Of a stretch of DNA of 28,231 bases, positions 8,380-16,710 are shown one piece after another. The DNA comes from CAYLJO01 sp964383905. Lineage in GTDB: Bacteria > Acidobacteriota > Blastocatellia > Pyrinomonadales > Pyrinomonadaceae. The stretch covers positions 1 through 28,231 of the forward strand of contig CAYLJO010000062.1 in NCBI GenBank assembly GCA_964383905.1. Reading direction: 5' to 3'. Numbering within the stretch: position 1 is the stretch's first letter; each line of letters starts with the position of its first letter. The translations under genes were made by a program, and so were the position numbers. The notes under the pieces were generated by a model. The model saw only the letters and a list, made by a program, of their open reading frames with translations, had not been told where the DNA came from and did not search any database.

Positions 8380-8391
8380 CCGGCGCGCCGG
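8380..8391. repeat. perfect 12-base palindrome before mrdA
   Basis: CCGGCGCGCCGG is self-complementary and lies 36-47 bases upstream of the mrdA ATG, in a 132-base gap. It could be an operator or part of a terminator for the ankyrin gene, but GC-rich palindromes of this size can arise by chance. Confidence 0.3.
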
Positions 8392-8476
8392 TCTAACGGG
8401 TCTTTTGTCTATTAAAGAAGATACACGCCTAACCTGAAACAGTGATGAGAAACGGATGAAGACGTCTCGGCGCCCG

Positions 8477-8965
8477 TCAATTATTTTTAGCTCCGGCCCG
8501 CATCAGCAACTTGACGACGTCGGGCAGGTTTTTCATCGACGCAAGCGTTAAAGCTGTCATGCCTGTACGAGTAAATCCCTCCCTCACGTCAGCACCCCTG
8601 TCCAGCAAGGCTTGGACAATTCCCGTGTCGCCACCCGACACCGCGAGCATCAAGGCGGTCCCCCCATCATCGGCCTTAGCATTGACGTCTGCTCCGTGAT
8701 CCAGCAACGCCCTGACAGTGTCGGCATGTAAGTTGATGGCGGCAAACATCAGTGCCGTGCGGCCTTCACGATCTTTCGCGTTCACTTTTGCGCCGTGGCT
8801 CAGCAAGGCTTTGACGGCCTCGGTCCGGCCCTCGAGGGCCGCGCGCATTAAAGCTGTATGGTCATCCTCGGTTGCTGCCGGGAAGCCTGTGCTCATCCCA
8901 TCATTGCCTCGTTTAAATAGCTGCCGATAATTCATCCGGTGTACCGGCGCTAAGACGGGTAACAT
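8477..8965 (-). CDS. ankyrin-repeat protein
   Basis: A 162-residue protein made mostly of four ankyrin repeats (about residues 35-160). Each has the GxTALMxAA...A..LL..GADVN pattern: TALMRAALEGR, TALMFAAINLH, TALMLAVSGGD and TALTLASMKNL. Ankyrin repeats bind other proteins; the partner is unknown. There is no signal peptide, so the protein is probably cytoplasmic. GGAGGTGA lies 7-9 bases before the ATG at 8965, a strong ribosome binding site that supports this start over the internal ATG at residue 24. The stop of the upstream membrane-protein gene is only 6 bases before this ATG, and the Shine-Dalgarno lies inside that gene, so the two are co-transcribed and probably translationally coupled. 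A joint function at the membrane is a reasonable guess. Confidence 0.9.
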   Translation of the reverse strand: MLPVLAPVHRMNYRQLFKRGNDGMSTGFPAATEDDHTALMRAALEGRTEAVKALLSHGAKVNAKDREGRTALMFAAINLHADTVRALLDHGADVNAKADDGGTALMLAVSGGDTGIVQALLDRGADVREGFTRTGMTALTLASMKNLPDVVKLLMRAGAKNN

Positions 8966-8971
8966 CTCTCA

Positions 8972-9469
8972 TCACCTCCAACCGCGCGGTCGGACGTTGC
9001 TCATGGCCTGACGGTACGAGACGTACATGTCCGCCAGGCGGTCTGCCGAAGCAGGATCGCTGCGAGCCAAGAGCGTGACGATCTCGTCACGCTTGATCAG
9101 CAGCGGCCTGAGATTTTCAAGCTGTGTTTGCGTGAGGGCTGACCCATCGTCCATCTCCACCTGATCGCACAGGGTTGTGAAGAAGTCGCTCGCCGTTTGA
9201 CGCGCCGGTTCATACTCGCCACGGCGCGCATCAATGACGGCTGAAGATAAAATGTTCTGCATTTGACTCAGGCGAAGCTCGCGTTGGGCCGTATCCCGTT
9301 GGCCGACGCTTTCGCGCGCCTTGAGCCCCATCGGAGTAGCCCCGAGTAGGAAAAATGAGACGGCCAGGGTAATGAATAGCCCGACACGTCTCCATGAAAC
9401 GGTAGATCCCGCAGCTCTCCCTAACAGGGTGCCGTGCGCGCTCCGTGCCTCTTGTTTTACCGCGCTCAT
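8972..9469 (-). CDS. single-pass membrane protein of unknown function
   Basis: I recognise no family. The 165-residue product has a polar N-terminus, one hydrophobic segment (about residues 30-49, GLFITLAVSFFLLGA) and a soluble helical domain of about 115 residues rich in Arg, Glu and Gln. Topology is probably inside-out with the helical part in the periplasm, or anchored as an uncleaved signal. The reading frame is open from 9595, but the ATG at 9469 has AAGGA 8 bases before it and removes a 42-residue low-quality extension, so it is the better start. The domain SSAVIDARRGEYEPARQTASDFFTTL reads like a TPR/four-helix stress-related domain, but this is only an impression. It is the first gene of a tight pair with the ankyrin gene and is divergent from the ferredoxin-like gene. 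Confidence 0.75.
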   Translation of the reverse strand: MSAVKQEARSAHGTLLGRAAGSTVSWRRVGLFITLAVSFFLLGATPMGLKARESVGQRDTAQRELRLSQMQNILSSAVIDARRGEYEPARQTASDFFTTLCDQVEMDDGSALTQTQLENLRPLLIKRDEIVTLLARSDPASADRLADMYVSYRQAMSNVRPRGWR

Positions 9470-9652
9470 AATTGAATCCTTCTGGATAACCGAAAACCGC
9501 TGCTCATCAAAAAGGCTACGGCCTCTGGCTGCTCTGTGATGCGGATCAATTAAGTTTTTCTGTTTCCAGGTTACCGAAAAACAGGAGCGAAACAACCGTA
9601 TGATTACTCATGCCCGGTGAGTGTTTCCCCTTATGCCAGAGTAAACCCGCGC

Positions 9653-9661
9653 TGTTATACT
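9653..9661 (+). promoter_or_regulatory. extended -10 promoter of ferredoxin-like gene
   Basis: TG (9653-9654), one base, then TATACT (9656-9661) makes a good extended -10 element; the -35 is poor, as is common for this class. Transcription from near 9668 would leave out the ATG at 9610 and so points to a start further right. Confidence 0.45.
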
Positions 9662-9714
9662 TTGTCTTGACGGCTCATATTTTTCCTCGGTGTTCACTTA
9701 GGCTCTCACCTGAT

Positions 9715-10089
9715 GTGGTACTGGCCTTGCTTGTTTTGTTCGGCCAGCTCGTGATCTGCAAGGGCTGCTGTTGCGGGCGGACGGATAAGGGACGGCCGGG
9801 TCTGCCGGAGGAACGGCTCAAGACGCTCTGGAAAAAGGAGCGTCTGCTAAAGACCATTCAACTGACCATCTCCGGATGTGTGGGGCCGTGTGACGTGGCC
9901 AACGTCGTTCAGGTTATCACGCCGGAAGGCATAGAATGGTTCGGGCAGTTAGATGAGGAAGCCCACTATGATGCGCTGATCGAGTGGGCGCGCGCTTGTC
10001 ACGCGTCGAAAGATCTTCTCCCAAGACCCGCGCCCCTCATGCGGCACAGTTTCGATGGGTACATCGGGCAGTTGACAAACAAGACCTGA
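9715..10089 (+). CDS. thioredoxin-like [2Fe-2S] ferredoxin domain protein
   Basis: A small predicted iron-sulfur protein. Counted from GTG at 9715, the cysteines are C15, C18-C20 (VICKGCCCGRTDKG) and C55, C59 (SGCVGPCDVANVV), matching the two cysteine pairs of thioredoxin-fold [2Fe-2S] ferredoxins; the segment EGIEWFGQL and the tail DALIEWARAC fit the same fold. A role in electron transfer is inferred; a link to cobalt or cobalamin proteins is something I associate with this subfamily but cannot show here. The frame extends left to an ATG at 9610, but those residues look untranslated and a promoter lies inside them. GTG 9715, TTG 9727 and TTG 9736 are all possible starts, none with a strong ribosome binding site. 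The gene stands alone. Confidence 0.75.
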   Translation: MVLALLVLFGQLVICKGCCCGRTDKGRPGLPEERLKTLWKKERLLKTIQLTISGCVGPCDVANVVQVITPEGIEWFGQLDEEAHYDALIEWARACHASKDLLPRPAPLMRHSFDGYIGQLTNKT

Positions 10090-10123
10090 ACATGAAGACG
10101 GTGAACCGCACATGTCTACGACG

Positions 10124-10318
10124 CTATCGTTGAGCACTGTCGCGCCCGTGTCGTAGTCGCTTTTTACCTCGACCGCGCCTCAAGACGCGAGCGGCTAATT
10201 CATTAAATATGAAGAGGAACACAAGGCAACCGAGAGCGGTCAGCACGAAGCTCCGCCATCCCCCGTACGGGATGTACACGTCTTGCAGCAGAAAGGCCGC
10301 TGCTGAGATATTTGTCAT
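10124..10318 (-). CDS. doubtful small membrane protein
   Basis: If real, this is a 64-residue peptide with one hydrophobic helix (about residues 26-41, VLTALGCLVFLFIFNE) and a strongly basic tail (RRGRGKKRLRHGR), which predicts the C-terminus inside the cell. The frame is open further upstream to 10444, but that part runs through the terminator-like hairpin at 10384-10415, so the ATG at 10318 is the only sensible start. The ribosome binding site is weak (GGGGTGT). I recognise no family. It could be a chance frame. Confidence 0.35.
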   Translation of the reverse strand: MTNISAAAFLLQDVYIPYGGWRSFVLTALGCLVFLFIFNELAARVLRRGRGKKRLRHGRDSAQR

Positions 10319-10383
10319 TCGCGACACCCCGGCAACTCGCCCATCGCGACCTGTGAGCGTTTTAGACATCAGGCCGAGCAGGA

Positions 10384-10415
10384 GAATCGGGCCAATTGAC
10401 CGATTGGCCCGATTC
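10384..10415 (-). terminator. hairpin after the TonB-dependent receptor gene
   Basis: GAATCGGGCCAAT (10384-10396) and ATTGGCCCGATTC (10403-10415) form a perfect 13-base stem with a 6-base loop, 46 bases after the receptor stop. On the minus strand the stem is followed by TCCTGCT, only weakly T-rich, so intrinsic termination is likely but not certain. Confidence 0.65.
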
Positions 10416-10461
10416 CCGTCTCGTTGAAGGTCAGTTACGAGCAAGGCACAAACGCGCCCCC

Positions 10462-13095
10462 TCAGAACGTGACACCGACCTGCCCCTGGAAGGTCCGCGG
10501 CGGCACAAAGTGCGTCCCGCTGAACGTCGAGTTGAAGTTGTAGAGCGCCTCCTTATTCGTCAGGTTGATCACGGTGAACCGCACCGTCATCCTGGTGTGC
10601 TCGGTCCGCAGCAGATTGTCCGTCCCCACACTCAAGTCGAACAGGTGGCGCGGCGCGATGCGCGGCGGGTTGTGGTCGTCGTTGACCGTCCCGTCCGCCG
10701 GGATTCGCAATCTGAGCGCCCCCCGGTTCGACGAATCACAGCTCGTCAACGGATTCGTCAGCGTCGCGAAGGTGCTCCCGCAGAACAACCCGATCTGCTG
10801 CTGCTGATCGGCGCTGAAAGTCAACGCCGTCGCGAAGTCCGGCACACTGCCTGACACCAACCCGCTGTCGTAGCGCCACGTGAAGGCGACGTAGGGCTCA
10901 ACCCTTTTCCACCGGTAGAACTGGTACTGCACCTGCGTCGTCTGCTGGAACGCCTGGTCGTGGTCGATGCGGAAGACCCCGGCCGGCAAAGCCGAGTTGA
11001 AAAAGAGCCCACCGGTCTCGGGCGGGAAGTAGCGCGCGCGGGTGTGGCCCGCGACGAAGAAGGCCGTCAGCCCCTTGTAGTTCGTCAGATTCACCCGCGC
11101 CGACACCCCATCGATCTTCGACTTGCTCCACGAGATCGGGAACGTGATCGGCGTGTTGAGGATCACGTTAAAGTCATAGGCGTTGTGCGTCAGCTTATAA
11201 AAGTAGTCGCCGTCGACCACGACGTGCTTGCCGATGGCTTGCTGGAACCCGACGTTGAATTGGTTGCGACGGCCGGGCCGGAGCGGTTGGACGCTGGTCG
11301 ATTGATCAAGCACACCATTGGTCGCCAGTCCTCCCGCCCCGGTTGAACTGGAGAGAACCAGATTCTCGTTATATGGTGTCTCGAAGTTTCTGGTGAAGGA
11401 GGCGCGCACCACCGTCTTCGTCCGGTCAAAGAGGTAGGAGATGCCCAGGCGCGGCTGCAGCAACTGCCCGCGGCTGATCCCGCGGTAGATGTCGTAGCGC
11501 AGGCCCAGGTTGAGCGTCAGGTTCTTCTTCAAAGTCAGCAAGTCCTGCGCGTAGAAGGCCTCCTGCTTGATGTCGGTGTGATCATGAAAGGCAAACAAGT
11601 TACCGCCGCGCGTCAGGTCAAACGGCACCAGCCCGGGCAGGAAAGCCGGGTTCGGGAAGGTAGTCGCGCCATCGCAGGCCGAGGGGTTGAGTTGGGTCGG
11701 GTCGGGGATCGGACTCCCGTTGGCATCCACACAGGGGGCGTTGAAGCCCGGATCTGTGATCCCGAACTGGAAGGCCTCGGTCAGGAAATAATGGACGAAT
11801 TGCACGCCGAACTTGGCGTTATTCCGCCCCTTGACGTAAGCGAGGTCGCCACGGACGCCCACATTCAGCAGCCGCCGCTGCTGGCTGATGGTCTGCTGCA
11901 TGTCCGAGAAAGGGTTAGCGGAGGGGAAGTACTTGACCTGATCGAGCCGGTAGAAGGGGTTGATTGTCAGCACCGTCGTCGGGCTGAAGATGTGGACGTA
12001 GCCTGGGGCGATGCTGAGGGTCTTCAACAGATTCCGTTGATCCTGGCCAAGGGCCTGCTGGTCGAAGGTGTTGGCGACCTGGTAATGGGTGCGCGCCAGG
12101 AACAGATTCAGGTGGAGAGTGTCAGCCGGACCGAACTGGTAGTCGAGGCGGTCGAAGAGGCGGGCAGAGTTCCCCTTATCGTGGAGTGGGGTGAACTCCG
12201 GGGCGTCGAGGTAGCGCCCCGAGCGGTCGAAGCTGAGAGCGGTGAAGTTTCCCCAACGGGCGTTGCCGTAGGCCAGCGTCCCGCTATTGCTGGATGTCCC
12301 GAACGTGCCGTAAGTTGTGGCGAAGCTGCCCGAAGGCCTGCGCTGGTTGAGACCCGAGCGGGTCGAGGCGTTGATGACCAGACTGGTCTTATCGCCGAAC
12401 TCGGCGGGCGCCGAGCCGGTGACGATCTCCATCGACTGGATCGCTTCGACCGGGATCTGGTTAGAAAACGCCTTGCTTTGCTGGTCAGGTACGGGCTGGT
12501 TGTCGAGCACGAGCGAAGACTCGGCGTGATCGCCCAGAGGGTGAAAGAAGCCGTTGGAGTCGGCGACCACGCCGGGCGCTGTATAGGTTACCGCCTCGCT
12601 CAGCTCCGAGCCCGTCCCGGAGAGCGGCAGCTTACGAATCTGCGACTGGTCAACGTCGGTGTGGGTCGAAGGTACGTTCTCAATCAAAACCGCCGTGTTG
12701 TCCCCGGTGACGGTGACGGAGGCCGCGGCGCCGGCCAGGGAGAGCGGGATCCTCAAGTTGATCGGCACCAATGTCCGCACCGTCACATTTTGCTGCGCCG
12801 TGCTGAAGCCGCTGCCCGTGGCGCTGATCTGGTAGTTGTTGGGCGGGACGTCGTTGAAGGTGAAGGTCCCGTCGGTGCCGGTACTGGTCGTACGCGTGTA
12901 GCCGGTGACCGGGTTGGAGATGGTGACGCTGGCGTTAGGGACGGCCGCATTGTTCGGGTCGAGGACGACGCCGGTGACGGTGCCGGCGCTGCCGAGCGAC
13001 TGCGCCAGAGCCGGCGCGCCGGCAACGGTTATGATGAATGCAACGCAGATGCTTATGATCAAAGACCTGCGGGCCTGTAATGCTTTTAGTGACAT
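10462..13095 (-). CDS. TonB-dependent receptor with carboxypeptidase-regulatory-like domain
   Basis: An outer-membrane active transporter of the Oar-like type that is abundant in acidobacteria; the substrate is unknown. From the ATG at 13095 the product has 877 residues. It has a signal peptide (cut likely after A31 in PALAQ), a carboxypeptidase-regulatory-like beta-sandwich (about 38-120, with GTVTGVVLDPNNAAVPNASV), a plug domain (about 145-255, with EIVTGSAPAEFGD) and a beta-barrel to the C-terminus, which ends VGVTF with the terminal Phe expected by the BAM machinery. The frame also opens at 13140, adding 15 residues that spoil the signal peptide, so 13095 is preferred; GGAG lies about 11 bases before it. 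No TonB/ExbBD genes are nearby. The LytTR regulator and its kinase are immediately upstream on the same strand, which makes regulation by that pair possible. Confidence 0.92.
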   Translation of the reverse strand: MSLKALQARRSLIISICVAFIITVAGAPALAQSLGSAGTVTGVVLDPNNAAVPNASVTISNPVTGYTRTTSTGTDGTFTFNDVPPNNYQISATGSGFSTAQQNVTVRTLVPINLRIPLSLAGAAASVTVTGDNTAVLIENVPSTHTDVDQSQIRKLPLSGTGSELSEAVTYTAPGVVADSNGFFHPLGDHAESSLVLDNQPVPDQQSKAFSNQIPVEAIQSMEIVTGSAPAEFGDKTSLVINASTRSGLNQRRPSGSFATTYGTFGTSSNSGTLAYGNARWGNFTALSFDRSGRYLDAPEFTPLHDKGNSARLFDRLDYQFGPADTLHLNLFLARTHYQVANTFDQQALGQDQRNLLKTLSIAPGYVHIFSPTTVLTINPFYRLDQVKYFPSANPFSDMQQTISQQRRLLNVGVRGDLAYVKGRNNAKFGVQFVHYFLTEAFQFGITDPGFNAPCVDANGSPIPDPTQLNPSACDGATTFPNPAFLPGLVPFDLTRGGNLFAFHDHTDIKQEAFYAQDLLTLKKNLTLNLGLRYDIYRGISRGQLLQPRLGISYLFDRTKTVVRASFTRNFETPYNENLVLSSSTGAGGLATNGVLDQSTSVQPLRPGRRNQFNVGFQQAIGKHVVVDGDYFYKLTHNAYDFNVILNTPITFPISWSKSKIDGVSARVNLTNYKGLTAFFVAGHTRARYFPPETGGLFFNSALPAGVFRIDHDQAFQQTTQVQYQFYRWKRVEPYVAFTWRYDSGLVSGSVPDFATALTFSADQQQQIGLFCGSTFATLTNPLTSCDSSNRGALRLRIPADGTVNDDHNPPRIAPRHLFDLSVGTDNLLRTEHTRMTVRFTVINLTNKEALYNFNSTFSGTHFVPPRTFQGQVGVTF

Positions 13096-13332
13096 GTTTT
13101 TGTGTACTCCGGATACCTGTTTAACGAGGACGATGCGCAAGTTTTTACGTGTGAAACAGCGCAGTTTAGGCTGCCGGTTAACTGGCCGGCACTAAATATT
13201 TAACGAACCGGCGAAAACACCGGATGAACTGCCGGGACTGGCCAATGAATGGCTTTTACCTCCGGTGGTTCGACGCGTTTTAACGGGCGTGAAACCGGCG
13301 CCGCGGGTGATTATGGGCCTGAATTCGCGTGG

Positions 13333-14115
13333 TCAGAGCCGAAGGAGTTGATTCCGTAAGACGCGTGACTGCAACCGGCTCACTTGCAGCTGCTGGTTGT
13401 TGGTGAGTGTGACGAGATAGGTCCCGCCGGGCAGCGGGCTGACGCGGCCGATCATTTCAAGATTGGCGAGCGTCCCCCGCGACAGGCGCACAAAGAGGTT
13501 GGGGTCAAGGCGGGCCTCGAGCTCTTTCAACCTGTGGTTGATCGTATAGCGCTCGTTGCGCGCGTTAGTGATGTGAAGCAGTTCCCCGTCGGCAACAACC
13601 GAGGCGATCTCCCGCACGGGCAGGATGACGATCTCATCACGCTCGCGGACCGGGATCCGCTCCAGGTAAGCCGGACGCGTCGCCGCTTCATAATCGGCCA
13701 CCGCCGCGCGCAAATGCGTCGTCTCATCCCGGCGGAAGTCGGCCCGCTCAAGCCGCTCCTGCGCGCGGTTCAAGGTTTCTCTGAGCCGCGCGCGTTCAAT
13801 CGGCTTAAGGAGATAATCAACGGCGTTCACTTCAAATGCGCGCACGGCGTACTCATCGTACGCGGTGACGAACGCGACGAGCGGCATAACCTTCTTGCGC
13901 AGCAACCGCACTACGCCGAGGCCATCCACCTCCGGCATCTGCAGGTCGAGAAGTGCGATGTCGGGACGTTCACGCTCGATGATCTCGACGGCTTCCGTGC
14001 CTGTTTCCGCTTCGCCGACGACCTCCACATCCTCGAAGTCGCGCAGCATCGCCGCAAGGAAGGAGCGCGCCGGGCGCTCATCATCGGCAATGACAATCCG
14101 TAGTTTCGTGCTCAT
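13333..14115 (-). CDS. LytTR-family response regulator
   Basis: A 260-residue two-component regulator. The receiver domain (about 4-122) has the acidic pair D11-D12, the phosphorylated D57 (ALLDLQMPEVDG), T84 and K104 (YLLKPIE). The LytTR DNA-binding domain (about 155-258) shows EIVILPVREIASVVADGELLHI, the RLKELEARLDPNLFVRLSRGTLANL segment and a final LPGGTYLV strand. The frame is open to 14268, but the ATG at 14115 overlaps the kinase stop as ATGA, starts right at the receiver domain and is the clear choice. Co-translation with the kinase is therefore likely. LytTR proteins bind direct repeats in promoters; the receptor gene 237 bases downstream is a candidate target, unproven. Confidence 0.95.
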   Translation of the reverse strand: MSTKLRIVIADDERPARSFLAAMLRDFEDVEVVGEAETGTEAVEIIERERPDIALLDLQMPEVDGLGVVRLLRKKVMPLVAFVTAYDEYAVRAFEVNAVDYLLKPIERARLRETLNRAQERLERADFRRDETTHLRAAVADYEAATRPAYLERIPVRERDEIVILPVREIASVVADGELLHITNARNERYTINHRLKELEARLDPNLFVRLSRGTLANLEMIGRVSPLPGGTYLVTLTNNQQLQVSRLQSRVLRNQLLRL

Positions 14116-16250
14116 GCCCCTTTTCTCTGTTCTGTGGCCAAGGATCCGGTTCCGACTGTCTCGAATTGAGATTGTCCTGAGGTTGTGATCGGCATGCGGA
14201 GTTCGACAGTCGCACCCTCCCCCGAAACGCTTTCGATCCTCAGGGACGCTGTCGGTCCATAATAACAATGTAGCCGTTGCTCAACATTGTTGAGGCCGAG
14301 GCCACGCCGGCGACCATGCGCCAGTTCGACCTCACTGGCGCCGACCCCCGTATCGCTAACCGTGATACAGAGGATTTCACCACTCCCCGGTGGTCCATGG
14401 TCGGCGGCCGGCTCGAGATGCGCCGAAATGCTCACCTCGCCGCCGTAACGGGACGGGGCGATGCCGTGCTTGATGGCGTTCTCTACCAGAGGCTGGACCA
14501 GTAATGAAGGTAAACGGATCATTAGAAGGCGTGGTGGCACGTCAACATTGACGCGCAACCGCTCTTCAAAACGGGCGCGTTCAATGTCGAGATATGAGGC
14601 GATCAGTTTCAACTCCTCGCCGAGCGTCACGAACTCATCCGTCGAGCGCAGCGCCCCGCGCAGAAGACTCGTCAGCTTCATCAGGGTCTCGAGCGCACGC
14701 TCCGGCGCGGTCTGAACCAGATATCCGATGGTGGTCAGCGCGTTAAAAAGGAAGTGCGGATTGATCTGGGCGCGGAGCGCACGCAGTTGCGCTTCCGTGG
14801 CGAGTTTACTGATCTCCTGCTCGCGCAGGCTCTGTTCGCATCGCTCGTGGGTCACACGCAGGCCGTCAATGCGGCGGGCGGTCATGAGCGCGACCGACTC
14901 GAGCATCGTCATATCGTCGGAGAGGAGGCGCCGCCCGCCGGCGAGCGCCCCAACTTCCAACGCATAATAGGGGGGCTCGGCTGTCGGGACGAAGACCAGG
15001 GCGCTGGCCCCGCTTGAGCGCTCCAATAAAGTGACATTTCGATCATTTGGTGAATCGGAAATCCGCGCGGCCATGTGTGCCGCGCGGCTCGCAGAATTAC
15101 CCTGAGACGGCGCGTCCGGTGCCGCATCTCCCTGGCCCGTCACTGAAGAAATCTCCTCATCACTTGAGATGGCGGGCGCGTCCGCCCTCATCCACCGAAC
15201 CGTGCCGGCTGAGAGGGAGGGGGCGAGCACCCGGCAAATTTCCTCGAGGATCATGGTTGAAGATTCGTGCGCCGCGAGCAGTCGGGCAACTTTGTTGCGA
15301 AGCTCGCCGTAGTCGGCGCGCCGGAGCACCACTTTATCGACAAACCGGCCGACCGCGCATCGCAGCCATGGGTATAAAAGGGCCGTCAGAACCCACAGGC
15401 CCAACAGCACGCCGACGGCGCGCGCGTGCATCTGGTCCGGCACATCATGCATCGCCAGAAATGGAGCCGCAACCGTCAGGTACAGCCCGAATGCCAGTGT
15501 GACGAGCATGAGCAGCGCGAGCGCGCGTTTCAAGAAAATGTCGGCAAAAGCGAAGCGATAGTCCTGATAGAGAATGGCCAGCGCGAGCGGCAATGAGGCG
15601 TGATGGCCGGTCAGTTCCCTGAACCATGAATCGGCGCTCCCTTCGTAATGCTGACTCAGATGTAGCGCGGAGACCGCGAAGACGGCCAGCGCACTCGCCC
15701 AGACGGCCCTTTTCCACCCCGGTTGACGGCGCGTTGACATGAACAGGGTGACAATCAAGGCGACATATCCGACCGTGAGCCCGCGCAAAGCCAGTAAGGA
15801 CGGACCTGCTTTCATCAGCACCGCGTCGTAGACGTTCATGGAACAGGCGGCCGCGCTCAAGCAGTAGGCGGCCACGATGATCCACCGCGCTTCCCAGTGC
15901 TCGGCCCCGCGCTCGCTGGTACGTAAGGCCGAGTGCACGACGACGGCCGGAAGAAACTCCAGCGCAGAAAAAGCGACGGCGATCAGGAGCGGGGAGGGCT
16001 GAGCCGCCCCGAAATCACGCGCCCCGTAGGTCGCGAATGCGCCAACATTCCACAGCAGGCCCAGGATGGCTGTCGTGAAGAGTAAGTTGTTCGCGGGCCA
16101 AGTGGTTGAGGCACTCGGATGGGTTGACGCGGACGCGCGGGCAGGGTAGGGGGAACGCCTGACCACCATCACGAGCAGCATCGCGTAGAGGGCGATGCCC
16201 ATCGTATAGCCCAGTAAGTTGACCGTCGCAGCGATGTTGATCGGAGTCAT
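14112..16250 (-). CDS. LytS-type membrane sensor histidine kinase
   Basis: A 712-residue sensor kinase partner of the LytTR regulator. About eight or nine membrane helices lie in residues 12-295. A GAF-like linker region follows (about 325-465), and a short coiled coil (468-492) leads into the His_kinase domain with ALRAQINPHFLFNALTTI, in which H499 is the phosphorylated His. The ATP-binding domain has the N box (VENAIKHG, 589-596), the G1 box (DTGVG, 633-637) and the G2 box (GLGLNNVEQRL). The membrane part is not the classic 5TM-LytS domain by eye, so the signal is unknown. A low-complexity Ser/Ala/Asp stretch (356-400) interrupts the GAF-like part and may be a loop. It overlaps the regulator by four bases. 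Upstream of the ATG there is only a weak ribosome binding site (GAAAG). Confidence 0.95.
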   Translation of the reverse strand: MTPINIAATVNLLGYTMGIALYAMLLVMVVRRSPYPARASASTHPSASTTWPANNLLFTTAILGLLWNVGAFATYGARDFGAAQPSPLLIAVAFSALEFLPAVVVHSALRTSERGAEHWEARWIIVAAYCLSAAACSMNVYDAVLMKAGPSLLALRGLTVGYVALIVTLFMSTRRQPGWKRAVWASALAVFAVSALHLSQHYEGSADSWFRELTGHHASLPLALAILYQDYRFAFADIFLKRALALLMLVTLAFGLYLTVAAPFLAMHDVPDQMHARAVGVLLGLWVLTALLYPWLRCAVGRFVDKVVLRRADYGELRNKVARLLAAHESSTMILEEICRVLAPSLSAGTVRWMRADAPAISSDEEISSVTGQGDAAPDAPSQGNSASRAAHMAARISDSPNDRNVTLLERSSGASALVFVPTAEPPYYALEVGALAGGRRLLSDDMTMLESVALMTARRIDGLRVTHERCEQSLREQEISKLATEAQLRALRAQINPHFLFNALTTIGYLVQTAPERALETLMKLTSLLRGALRSTDEFVTLGEELKLIASYLDIERARFEERLRVNVDVPPRLLMIRLPSLLVQPLVENAIKHGIAPSRYGGEVSISAHLEPAADHGPPGSGEILCITVSDTGVGASEVELAHGRRRGLGLNNVEQRLHCYYGPTASLRIESVSGEGATVELRMPITTSGQSQFETVGTGSLATEQRKGA

Positions 16251-16412
16251 GAGACACTTTCAGTATGATTGATGCCCTCGGCTAAACAGGTCATGCTCTC
16301 TCTAATGTAACGAGGAATCACGTTCGGTTGCAATCCAGAGCAGGCCGCCTGTCGTTCAAGAGACGTGAGTGGCGGTTTACCACCGATGACCGGTCGCGCA
16401 TGTTTCGGTCGG

Positions 16413-16586
16413 TCAGTCTTCATAGCTCAGGATCAGTTCCGTACAGGTGTCAATAATGTGATCCCTATTGTTCAGGATTGGCACGAGGTATTTAACACAA
16501 ATCATGTGGGCAGTGACGCCGATGATAAAGGCAAGCAAAGTAATTATTAAACGAATGATCAGATGCTGCATAGCTAAACAACTCAT
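16413..16586 (-). CDS. small single-helix membrane protein upstream of the kinase
   Basis: A short frame of 57 residues from the ATG at 16586, or 52 from the in-frame ATG at 16571. The product has a basic-flanked hydrophobic helix (LIIRLIITLLAFIIGVTAH) followed by a polar tail ending SYED. The pattern RLxxxLLAFxIGV is one I associate with short anchored proteins of acidobacteria, but I cannot name a family. AGGCCGGGGG stands just before the 16586 ATG. Base composition is lower in GC than the neighbours. It lies 162 bases upstream of the sensor kinase on the same strand and downstream of the HXXEE gene, so it could be co-transcribed with either. Reality is uncertain because of its size. Confidence 0.45.
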   Translation of the reverse strand: MSCLAMQHLIIRLIITLLAFIIGVTAHMICVKYLVPILNNRDHIIDTCTELILSYED

Positions 16587-16710
16587 GCCCCCGGCCTTTG
16601 AGCCTGGCGCTTCACGAGAACCTCCTCACGAGATTCAAGGAAGCGGTGGGCGGCGGTTAAACAGGATGTGAACAGCCAATACGAGAGTCATCGCGGGATG
16701 TGCTCTTAAC

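Noticed and set aside
11578..13080. A 500-codon open frame on the plus strand opposite the TonB-dependent receptor.
   Set aside because: It is antisense to a well-supported receptor gene, has Val/Arg/Glu-rich composition typical of a shadow frame in GC-rich DNA, and has no motif or ribosome binding site.
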